From NCBI GenBank assembly GCA_036245525.1, contig BTPG01000007.1, positions 162,250,063-162,314,062 of the forward strand: a stretch of DNA of 64,000 bases, read 5' to 3'. Source of the stretch: Semisulcospira habei (Eukaryota > Mollusca > Gastropoda > Semisulcospiridae). Both the position numbers and the translations under genes were made by a program. Below the pieces are notes generated by a model that made no database searches, was not told the origin of the DNA, and saw only the letters and a list, made by a program, of their open reading frames with translations. Positions 34,101 through 46,100 of this stretch are shown here, one piece after another (the first letter of the stretch is position 1; each line of letters begins with the position of its first letter).

Positions 34101-37100
34101 TGCGGCAAGCGGGGCCGGAGGGAGGGACCTTCGAGTAATACCATCGGTAAGTATTTTTCAAAAAAATGCATTTTAATTGAAAAATTCATTTGTTTTCTCA
34201 AAACACATTACCGATGGTATTACACTTAGGAAGAATCACAAAGAGGAGGTGGGTGCCGCTATAGCGCCCCTACTGCCAACCACATTGCCCACAAACTCGC
34301 CCTCCTGCAGCACACTCCCGATAATTTTAGCTAAGATACCTGCGGCGCCTAGGGCGCCGGGAGGGAGTGTTGCGCTGCTGCGGTGCCTCCCACCAGCGAG
34401 AGGATCTGTCGCTGGGAGGAGAGGTCCCTCAGGTAGCAGCGGGCGCAAGTGGACTCCGCTCGCCATCTCACAGCCCCCACAAGACTTTGACTGCACCGGT
34501 GCTGTCGCAGCGGAACTTGCGGCCATGGCTCTGACCTCGTGCGCCGCGATGTGCAACATGTGGCATCAACAGGTCAACGTCCTGGAAGGCCGGGCGGATA
34601 ACTCCCCGGAACCAGGAGGAGCAGGTCTGGGCTGAGATACCACGTCTACCTGTGGACAGAGGGAGAAAACAGGTGTGTGCGTCCCCCTGCGCCAGCTTGG
34701 TCCGGCGCAGGTACACACGGAAGACTCTCACCGGTTCCTATTGTCTGGGCTACTGAGTGGAATCTGACACTCGTACGGGCAGACAGACATAGACTGTAGG
34801 GCAGCCAAGGCGACCACGACTTGGCCCTGAAGGCTGGTACCGTAGTAGTTGCACGGCGCCTTCCGTCCGTAACAGCCAGCCATCTGTGTGTGTGTGACGA
34901 CAGCGCGTACGGATACTGACCCTGGAAGAGGTAAGGCTGTCACCGGGTATTGAAGTCTGTTCTCCCGGGTGGCACCCAACACGCGCAGGGCGAAACAACT
35001 GTCGCCGTCATGTAGGCCGCGTCTCGTCCAGGCAGATGTGTCAGGAAGCTGTAGCATGAACCGGTCGACTGGCACTGCCAGCCACCCGGGTGTGTGGACA
35101 GCGTGCATAGTACTGAGCCTGGAGGTTGAGTCAAGGACTGCCCTGAAGCTCTCCTCCTTGAACATCCGTCAGGCGCGTCATGTGCCGGGTTCCAACAGAC
35201 GAGGTTGAGATCCCGTAAGCCCCCAAGGTAGAACTTGGTCCCTGCGCAGTACAGCGGGGCATTCCAAGCGAAGGGAGCCTCTGAAGTGAGATTTTGCAGC
35301 TACCCGGGTCTGATGAGCGAAATTGCCTGTAGGAGTCGGCGATCATGGTGAGATAGTCCTGAACGGTGAAAGGGGGCCGTCCTTAGGAGATGAAAAACCC
35401 CGAGGAAGCACCCTGCCAGCTGGGGCTTCGTCTAGTTCGGAAGGAAGAAGGTTGTCATTCCCGTCACACAGCGCTCGTCATCTACCCTCGCAACTCGACT
35501 GGTTGAGGGTCTGCGGGTTGTCTCGGTAGCACCCATGGCCGCCGTAGGAAGCCTCTGTGGAAGAGGGCTTGCTGCCCAATCTCCGGGTGCGCACCTACAT
35601 CCACCAACCTGCAACACAAGTAATGGCGCACAACCAAGCGTATAATTCGGCATTCAATCTCGATGGCGAGCAGTGGAGCTGGGAGATCTGGCCACAGCGA
35701 CGCCTCCCCGCGCGGCAGGCCTCCAGCGCACTAGCCTCTCCCAATTACGCCCTCCTTCTCCAAGCAGAGGAGGTCTCAGGTTGAATGGTGATCCCCTAGG
35801 AAGTCCTCCGTCCGAAGAGAGCTGAAGAAGGGACTGAGAGTCCCTCCTACACTGCCCTGCTCCCGTCTACTGGGAGTCCCACTCGAACAGGACGACCACG
35901 CACTCCATCCTCGACGGAATCCCGGCGAAGAAAACACGTAGTACCTGTCCCGTAGCGTCGGCCCTCTAGTCGACGGCGAAGTGGGCATGATCCCAGCCTA
36001 CCGCCCGGCTTGCCAACTGGTTACGACTTCGAAACTCGAGATGTCCCAGGTCCTGGAGACGCACCGCTGCTCTCAGGTCTTTGTCTGGTATCTGCCGAGA
36101 TGACGAGGCACTTGTGTCGAGTCGAAGGACGAAGATCGTGCTCCAATCTACCGTCCAGTGTAAGAGCTGCGTCGACCCTACTGCCACAGGCCCGAGCGCA
36201 ACGACCTCTCAGGAACTAATTCCTGCCAAGTTGTCCTGTCGAACTCCCTGTACTTGCGCCCCCGGCCGCAGGATCCACAGCGCCGAATGGGTAACTTCCT
36301 GAAGGCGCTACCGAGGGTAAGTCCATCCGCTCCGGTCCGGCGCTGCAGCCTGCCGGAACTCCAAGTCGCCGCCACCCAGGGAAGCGAACGCTTCCGCTAG
36401 GTCCCGAAGCTGTCGTCTAAGGAGGCGACAAGCGTGCCTGGTCACCGCTGACTACGGCCAGGCCCAAGCGAAGAGTAGCACCCCGTCGGGGAAATGAAGC
36501 GACTAGCCGCAAGTCATCTCAGGCGGAGCTAATCTGAACTGTGTGCATACCCCCGATGAAGACGGCGTCCGCAGTGAAGTCTGTCGGACCAGTCCTCCAC
36601 CCGCGCTGACCTCTATCCCTCGCGCGCCTGGAGTATGCTGTCCCTGACGTTCGCAGGAGTGTGCCGTTGGCGTCCCGTCGCCGCCTCCGTCTCTCGGATG
36701 TAAGTCGCCCAATCCGGTGCATCGGACGAACCGCGCCTCCACGGAAGAGTGGTCCCTGCCAATCCTGTCTGACGGTCCACAGTGTTTTAAGAAGGCTGCT
36801 ACATCCGGCGGCGCCCGCAGCGTGAATCAGCTGAGTGACAGGCCTTGAAAGCCTCCTTGTCGGTCCGCCCAGGGGGCCAAGAAGTTCTCCACTGCGCGGT
36901 GCCCTGCGTGGCCGACTCTCCACTCAGCCGCGCGTAATCGATCAGGACGGACGCAGCAACCGTTGGCAGCGGAAGAAGTAGGATCCAGCTGAAGCCACCA
37001 GCGCCTCCCCCGGCGCCCTGAAGCGGAGACAGAAGCCGACCAGAAGGTGCAGGGACTTGAATGCTTGGACGCGATGAGGGGACCTGCGTAGTCCCCGGCC

Positions 37101-40100
37101 CGAGTAGACTCTCCTGTAAACTTCGCAGTAGACGGCGAACGCAAGACCTCTCGGAACTGCGAGCGTAGCGACGTAGAGAAGCTAACCTCGTCCAGCCACG
37201 GCGAATGACGTCCTCTGGCGTCCAGCGGGAACCGTATGTTCCGCCCGCAGGCGAAGGGATGTCCAACCCCTCCGAAGTCCGGGGAACTCCGGCCGGCGGC
37301 GATCCAACGAAGGCGGACCCCGCACTTGGAAGGCACAACGTAGTCTCAGGGGGCCGCTCCCCCGAACGGTGGCGAAAACTCGGAGAGCCCGTCTTTCCCT
37401 TGCGTAGCGAGCCATGGAACTGGGACGGCGTCTCCTGTTCCTCTCGTACCCCTGGCTTCTGTGAGGCGAGTCCCTGCTTCCGAAGGGGAACTGAAGATCA
37501 TGAGCGAACGCCGGAACCCGGATCCCATCGTGAGGTCGTCTCTTCTGCACTGCATCTAGAGCGGCTCTCGTCTGCATGGTCGGCGCGAGGCGTGGCCCAA
37601 CATCACCGAGCCGGGATCCTGCAGTGCGAAGTGCAGTGGTCCTGTAGCCCTTGCGGTCGCCACAAGCCATAAAAAAAACTGGTGAGCAGCCCGGGCGAGG
37701 GCGCCCAACCTAATAATAAGAAAAATTAAATTAATCAATGCTTAATGCATGAGCACCATTTGATTGTAAAAGCCCTTAAGGGATAATCAAGTTATTGAAT
37801 TAGATTAAAATATGGGAGACAGAATACCCCTCTGTTTTCTCAACTCTATTGCCCAAAGCAAAGAAAGCGGATTAGAGGTTCCAGGAACCTAACCTTGGAA
37901 GGATAAGAGGTGTCGCGCCCCAGCGGCCTGGCGAACCGCTGAGCCGCTGGGAAAGCAACCTTTTAACCCCTGTGTCGCGCACCACGATAACCGTACATAC
38001 TCATACGTGTTTGCTACCGCGCCCCCATGCTCTCACAGACACTAGACACTGTCCAGCGCCTGAGAAGCCGAGCAGTCGCTTCTGCATGTCCGTTTATGAC
38101 TTGTCGTCTGGCCCGGGACTGGAAGCATCGTCGGTACGGTAGCCGATGCCAGCCCTCCGCAGTCAGTGACTACAAGCTTACTGGGCCGGGGCGCCTAGGT
38201 CACTGCCGTTGACATGGGCCCCACCTGGATGCTCAGTCCACTTGCTGTTTGTCCACTCTGGCCTGCGGAAGGACAGTGGAGCGGGTCACTCTTGAGGCCG
38301 GGTCCCGGGCCGGTGGAAGAATCATTGGTTTAGCCATGCAAGTAGAGGTTGTCAGCTACCTCTCCTGCTGACCAGAGCCCAGAACAAGGTATCTTGTGCT
38401 TTACAGGTCCGGGACCACCTTGGGTCCCACCTTAAAACACTTGGGCGTCTCTGTCCGGCGATCTCTGACAGACGACATCCTCTCTGTGGGACAGCAAGGC
38501 ACTGCTTCTGATTGGGGTCCCCTTTGTTACTCTTGGGCGTCTCTGACAGGCGAGCTCTGAAAGACGCCGACCGCTCTCTGAGTGACAACTTGCCGACCTG
38601 GTTACCCCCTGGGTGCAGTCAGTGTACTTCCAACTGACTAAAAGTGTACTTTGGACTCACATGTGTATTATTCACAAGCCAGTGAGTTGTCAGCTTCTCC
38701 AAAATGTGTATTTGTGTAAAACGTGCACATGTATGTGTACCCCAAGCAAAATAGTGTACTTCAATACGCCGAATGTGTATGGTAAACAGGTCTGGGCAAC
38801 CAAGCCACTAAGGTAGCAACGCAATTTAGTAATATTTAGGTAATTACCCCTTGTCAATAGACAAACAGAGAATCAGCCACGACTTATAACTTTCGTATGA
38901 GGGAAGAGGCAACCAAGCCACTGCTTCCGTGGCCACGATCTCCAATAGGCGTAGCACGCTCTCTGTGGGACAGCAAGGCCACTGCTTGTGCCCTGGGTCC
39001 GACCTTGTGGCTGTCAGGCGTCTCTGCCCGGTATCTGATAGGCGAGGTACGCTCTCTGTGGGGAAACAAAGCCACTGCTCTGACTTGGGTCCCCGCCAGG
39101 TGTCACTGCCCGGCGATCTGATAGGCGTGGTACGCTCTCTGTGGGACCACGCAGTCCCTGCTTCGGACTTGGGTTTCGCCTTGTTACACTCTGATATCAG
39201 TGTCCGGCGATCTCTGATAGGCAACGTACGCTCTCTGCGGGACAACGAAGTCCCTGCCTCTGACTTGGGACCCACCTTGTTCATCTCGGACATCAATGCC
39301 CGGCGGTCTCTGATAGGCGTTGTACGCTCTCTGCGGGACAACGAAGTCCCTGCTGCTGACTTGGGTCGCACCTTGTAAACTCGGACATCAATGCCCGGCG
39401 ATCTCGGATAGGCGTCGTACGCTCTCTGCGGGACAACGAAGTCCCTATCTCTGTGCGGGACAACGAAGCCCCTGTTCCTGACCTGAGGCGTCGTACGCTC
39501 TTTGCGGGACAACTAAGTCCCTATCTCTGTGCGTGACCACGAAGTCCCTGTTCCTGCCTTGAGGCGGCGTACGCTCTCTGCGGGACAACGAAGTCCCTAT
39601 CTCTGTGCGGGTCAACGAAGTCCCTGTTTCTGACTTGAGGCGTCGTACGTTCTCTGCGGGACAACGAAGTCCCTATCTCTGTGCGGGACAACGAAGTCCC
39701 TGTTTCTGACTTGAGACGTCGAACGTTCTCTGCGGGACAACGAAGTCCCTATCTCTGTGCGGGACAACAAAGTCCCTGTTCCTGACGTGGGTCCCTCCTT
39801 GTTAGCTTGGACATCACTGTCGGCCGACCTCTGATAGAGTAGGACGCCAACGGAGGTAAGCGTTAACCATCTCTCTTCCAGTCATGAGGCGGACACCTCA
39901 CCAGTGCGGGTCGACTCGCCTCCTGCTCAGGGAAGGCCCACCGCATGCTCGTCCGAGGGGCCCTGAAAGTCGCCACACATCGTGCAGATCCGAACCTAGT
40001 TACTGCAACAAGAGGGTACAAGATGAAAGAGCGAGCGTGGCCTCTAAGGTCACGCAATAACAACGCGCGCGCGCGCGCTGGCGAATCGGACATAATTGAA

Positions 40101-43100
40101 TATGTAGTCGAATCAAACGAGTGTACAGCGCGTGCCGACGCTCGGCGCTCCTTCCCACCCAAGGGCGCCGGTCGAGGGCATTCACAGAGATATTACCTGG
40201 CCATGGCGGAAAAAAGGAGCAAACCCACGTATCACCATATCGTAACAGCACGCCACACAGCGCGACCGGTTCGGAGCGCAGGCCGAAGCAGCGTCCGGAA
40301 GCCGCCAGTCACAGTCTCCATGGCACAAGCCGTAGGCCCGTAGAACACACAGGTCGACGAGGCGGCACAGCGTGAACACTACCACCCCCAGTCACGCCAC
40401 CATCTTCACAGTTCAAGTCCCAACGAACGAACAGTCAAGGTCGAACGACCGGCCAAGAACCAAAGCGGAGCTCGAACAGACACAACCTACTCCTGCCAGC
40501 TAAGAACTAAAACTGGGGTATGCTGGGTAATCTTGTACCGGATGTGAGTAAGGGGAGGCTATTCGGGTTTGGCATGGTCTATGGCGCCCCACTCCTGCCA
40601 ACACCCCCTTATACGGACACAACCAAAATTTGGCTAAAATTAGGCCAGCTAAGAGCCATTTCCTAAGTGTAATACCATCGGTAATGTGTTTTGAGAAAAC
40701 AAAAATTAAAAATTTAAATCCGGAAATCCGGCTGTAGCCGGAAAAGTCCCACCCATGATTTTAGTCAGACTTATTTCACACACTGGTGTATTCCGAATGA
40801 TAAGGGTTAATACGATACAAATACCTTTATTGTCCCAAAAGGGGAAATTTGATTGCAGCGGAATTTTTAAAACAGATGTAAAAACAAATGTGAATATAAA
40901 ACAAATAAATACAATTGACTGACTAGAACACACCGACCTATTACAGCGAGTATATGCACATAAAATTATATAACATCACAACCAACTGTAATATTAATTT
41001 TCACTTAGAAAGAAAACGTGCTTAAAATCTAACTGAGATGACACTACCTTATACCATGCGCACAAACACACACACGCGCAAACACACCCACACACACACT
41101 TGCGTATCACATGACATTGCCCGCCTCTTCAGCAAATTCATAAACCCGAGGCCGACATCTTGACCGTCCTTCAAATGATGTCATGACTATAGGTCTATGC
41201 CATGGCATCATTTAGGAGACGGATAGATGATGGCACGAAAGAAAGACGTCTGCCATTTGTTTTGCACGTCACAGTTCCGTATCTCCTGGAGGAAGGCAAC
41301 AAGCACACACTAGAGCATTAATCTTGGCACATCTGAAACATCACTCCTTTGTCCTTTGAGTTCCCGCAGAACTGGTTTTAAGCGTCCACCCATATGATTG
41401 TGATCACCTGTCATTAAAGACCATCATTTAGGTTAAGGTGGCTGTAGCTGCGACTGTGGCTATTAGCCACCTAAATCATGGTCTATAATGACAGGCGACA
41501 CTGTATGTCCTTCAGGACTTCTCTTGAGAGAACACCTGTCTTTAGAAACCACGTAGTTCTTTCGAGAAAAAAAAAGGTGACTGCTCAAAACAGGTTGTAC
41601 TGTGCGGGTGTTTAGCAATATCTGAACTATTTTCTGTCTTCAGTTAATCCATCACTTGCCTTCCCTACAGTGAGGGTTCGTTGTACAGCCGACGGGCCGA
41701 TGATCTTGTTTTCCGCTCGTTGCTTGACACAGTTGGGACAAGTGGCTCCATCTAGAACCTCTGGCCTCACGTACCTCTGTAGAAGACTCTCAATGCTAAC
41801 ATCACCCTGAAAAATGAATTTTTTTTCTAAAATGTATTTTTTTGAAAAATACTTACCGATGGCATTACTATCTGGGAATACACTCTATTGCCTATAGATT
41901 TCAGCAAAATTGTGTGTAGCACACAACTGGGGAGGAGACACCGGGGATCCAAGCACTATGACCCCGGGTGGCCTCCCCTTACTACCCTATCCCGGCGAGC
42001 ACAGGGCGACCTCGTCAGTTTCACACATAGCCACAAGAGGCAAGCGGGGCAGGCGGGAGGGCCATTCGAGTAATGCCATCGGTAAGTATTTTTCAAAAAA
42101 ATACATTTTAGAAAAAAAATTCATTTGTTTTTTCAAAATACATTACCGATGGCGTTACTATCTGGGAGAATGGCGAACAGGCGGAGGGTGCCGTATCTAA
42201 CCACAACCCAACCACTCCGCCGGCCCCCTCGAGAGAGAACTCCCGACGATTTCAGCTATGATGTGCCTAAGACGCCAGCAGCGCTCGGAGGGAGTGCTGG
42301 GCCGCGGAGATGTCGCCCACCCGTGCCAGGGAGTCACGTCAGCCGGATAGGTCTCTTAAGGTAGAAGCGTGCGAAAGTGGAGTCTGAGCGCCAGCCACCC
42401 GCTGCCAAAATATCTTTGACCGAGCAGTTGCGGTCCAGGGCTAGACTGGTGGCTACTGCTCTCACTTCATGCGCCCGGATTTGTAAAGGCTCAGCGCCGC
42501 GTGGGGAGAGGTCTAGGTAGTCTGACCTAATCACCTACCGCAGCCAGGATGACACGATCTGGGCCGAGATGTGGCGTCTGCCCGCGGACAAGGTAAGAAG
42601 AGGCGCGAGCGCCCCCGGCGCTGCGGCTGAGAGCGGCGCAGGTAAATCTTTAGCGCCCGCACTGGGTCCTGTTGCCGTGATCCAGGGGAGAGGTCCGCTC
42701 CACAGAGGGGCCGTATCGTTAGCACCTGAGGAGCCGCCGCGGGCGGCGGTTCTTGGCCAGGAAGGACGGATCGGAGAGCCTCTGCGCAGAGCCGTCGGAA
42801 CGAACCGCAAACAGGCTGGGAGCATCGAGAGCGCGTGAAGCTCGCTGACTCGGGACGCTGTAACGAGAGCCAGAAGGAAACAGGTTTTCCGGGTCAAGTC
42901 TGAGAACCGAGCCAAGGGGAGGGGCTCAACCGGTCCGTATTCAACCACGTCAGTACCCAGGCAAGATCCCACCGGGGTACTAGGGAACGTGAAACCGGAC
43001 GTCGGAGTTCAAAGTGAGCCAGAAATTCGACAGATCCTTGCAGGCGCCTGGGTCCGGAAGACACCGGTGACGGTAGATGTCCGCGAACGTAGCGCGGTAG

Positions 43101-46100
43101 CCCGAGAAGAGCCACAGGAAGAACTCCGCCAGTTGGTGGGAGGCTAGGTTAGTGGGAGGGTGCCCATGGGAGGTGCACCAGGTCTGAAAGACCCTCCACT
43201 TGCCTTCGTACACCTTCCTTGTAGAGAGTCTGCGGGCTGCTGCAATTGCCGCCACTGCTGCATCCGAGAACCTCTAGCGGCGCGGGCGTGCCGGACAACC
43301 TCCGAGCGTGTAGGCGGAGGCGTACGGGGCACGGATGGAAACGCCGCTGACGGGGCTGCTTGAGCATCGTGGAAGGGGTAGGAAGCTCCAGAGGAGGGTC
43401 CGTCGCAAGCGCGAGGAGGTCCGTGGTCCAGCTCTTGGTCCAGTTGAAGGGGGCCACCAGCAGGAGGACCGCCGAGCATCCCAGAAGCTTCCGCAGTACC
43501 TTCGGAACGAGGACTGCCGGGGGGTAGGCGTAAGCAATCCGGCCGACCCACGGAATGGGGAGCGCGTCCACTGCCCAAGCGAGTGGATCCAGGACTGGCG
43601 AGACGTAGACCGGGAGCTGGCTGCTTCATCTGGTGGCAAACAGATCCACTAGCGGCGTTTCCCAGTGAGAGCAGAGCAGGCGAAAAATATCCGGGCGTAG
43701 GGACCGCTCCGTGTGGAGCAACTGTCCGCGACGAGACAGGGCGTCCGCCTTCACGTTGAGGTGGCCAGGGATGTGGCGGGCTCATAGGGCAATGCCTCGA
43801 TCCCTGCACCAGAGGCGAAGGTGGCACCGAAGAATGCAAAGGGAGGGCGAGTGAGTGCCACCCTGATTCTGTATGTAAGCCACCACCGTCGAGTTGTCGG
43901 AGAGCACGAGGACGTCCTGATTGGCCAAGGTCTCCTGCCAACGTCGAATGCCAATCCAACTGCCTTCAGCTCCAGCCAGTTGACGTGATTCCCGAACAGC
44001 TCCCGAAGCCAACGCCCGAGGCCGAGAGAAATCCGGTAACAGGTGCGCGCCCCAGCCGGCCTGGCTCGCCTCTGTACAGAGAGACCACCGAGGCGGCGGG
44101 GAGTGTAGGGCACCCCCGAAGCCAGCCAAGCGAGGTCCGCCCACCTCTCGAGGTGAGGACGAGCCCGAGGCGTGACAGGTACTAGATCCAACAGAGCGCC
44201 CGAGGGTCGCCAGTGAAGAAGGAGACGTAGCTGGAGAGGCCGAGCATAAAGTCTGCCCAAGGGAAGCAGGTCCGCAGCCGCCCTGAGGAGGCCCAGGAGT
44301 TGAAGCCAGACCCTGGCGGTGAAGGAGGATCCCATCCCCATCGAAGTCGCTAAGTCGACTATCTTCTGTCGCCTGGCCAGAGGCAGGCGGGCAAGGTTGA
44401 GGTCGGTCAGGAATTCCATCCCCCGATGTAGAAACCGTCGAGAGGGAGAAGAACGGATTTCCCCAATGAGTAGGAAACCTAGACGACGCAGAAGGGAAAG
44501 CAGGGCATCCCTGTCCGTCTGGAGGGCTGCGGAGACCAAGTTGCGCAGTAGAAGGTCGTCCAAGTAATTGGAGGCCGGGCTCAAGGAGCGCTGACGGAAA
44601 TTGGCTATCACGGCGTCGAGCAGTCTTGTAAACACCCACGGACTGATGTTGAGGCCGAAAGGAAGGGCGCAGAACTGGTAGACGATCCCCCCAAGTCAAA
44701 CCGAAGGTACCGGCGAAACGACGGATGAATCGGGACGTGCAGATAGGCGTCTGACAGATCGAGGCTGATCGCAAAGTCCATCGGCCGGAGGGCCGCACGG
44801 AGTGTCCTGGCCGTCTCCATCCTGAATCGAGGGGCCAAGCATCCTGAATCGAGGCCAAGCTGATAAGTCGATAACTGGACGCCACTTGCCGCCTGGATTG
44901 GGAGCTAGAAGAGTCGGCTGTAGAACGCCGGAGAGTCCTGCCGCAAAACCACCTCTGTCGCCGCTTTGGTGAGGAGGGTCGCCACTTCCCCGCGCAGAGC
45001 GTCCGCCTGTGTGCCGTCGAGCGGTTCCTGGGTCCACATGGGTGCTCAGCGAAGAGGCGGAGGCGACAGGAACGAAAGTTGCAGGCCTGCGGTAACGGTG
45101 GAAAGAATCCAGGGGTCGTCCGGGAACAGCGATCTCCAAGATCGCTGAAGAGCGACAGCCGCCCGCCGACGGGAGGCCCGATTAATGAGGCGGGGGCGGA
45201 GGCGGGGGCGAGTCAAAGAGCCCGACCGCGGCCCGATCTACGGGCACCGCGGGGCCAAGAAGGGCGAGGGGCGGGGCCGGCCTGAGTAGCCTGGAATGGA
45301 CGGGCCCGACCTCGTGAAGATCCGACTGTAGAGAAGGAGGGCCTGAAAGACCGCTGGGCACGACCCCCGCCGTGCGGGGGGCGCGAAAGCGGGTCGAGGC
45401 TGGGTTAGATGCAGGCTTGGGCCACAAGTCCTTGGAAGATTCCTTAAAGGTGTGCCAAGTGTCGCCGAACAGCTGAGGACCCCCTAAGGGGGCGTGACGG
45501 AGATGGGTCTTCACTGACAAGGGAAGGTCCGAGCAGAGGCGCAAAAGGGTATCCCTCCTCCAGAGGTCGCATTTGGCAGCCGCTGCCCTGGCGGTGGCGG
45601 AAGAATGGTAGGCGGACCGGTTGGCCGCTATCAGGATGGACTGCACGTCACGAAGCGGGGACTGAGCCTCCAGGTCCCACGTATCCTGTAGGCACTGCAG
45701 TGCTGCCTGGGTAGCCAGTTCCAAACCCGAGCACGCCAGCGAGTTCCGCGCTAAGGAGGCGATCCTGTCGAGAGGCCGAGGCCACGAGTTCTGGACGAGC
45801 CTGCGGCCGCCCGCCTGTAGTAAGGCCGCCACATCCACCGCTGGAAAAGGTAAGGCGAAGGCTTGGGAGTGTCCAGCGTACTAGGCCTGGCGGAAGCTTA
45901 AGTTGATTCCCACCGGCGATCGAGCGGCGGTAAAGTATCCCGTGTCGCCGAAAGCGTCGTTACGCAGCTGGGCGGAGAAGCATCGGTGAGGTCCCGGAAG
46001 CCGGCTTGCGGGAGGGACTTGCGGCGCTGGACTTGCCTCTGCGCGTCGACCATGGCCGAAGCCTGTCTCTTCGGAGGAGGCGAAGGCGGACAGACGTCGG

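Larger units (their letters stand above)
33621..40810. repeat. TTAA-bounded hairpin element (core family, copy 3), split by later insertions
   Basis: Left part 33621-33805 starts TTAACCCATATCATACTG and contains the hairpin arms (33723-33757, 33760-33794). The right part, 40750-40810, ends GAATGATAAGGGTTAA. The unbroken relative at 60912-61094 shows that these are two halves of one element. A second small element (ends ATGGGTGGGAC and GTCCCACCCAT) and DIRS-C lie between them. Confidence 0.8.

Noticed and set aside
38844..39512. 222-codon minus-strand frame with repeats of RRERTTPIRDRR
   Set aside because: Arises from the minisatellite in DIRS-C; no start context, family or conservation to support a protein.
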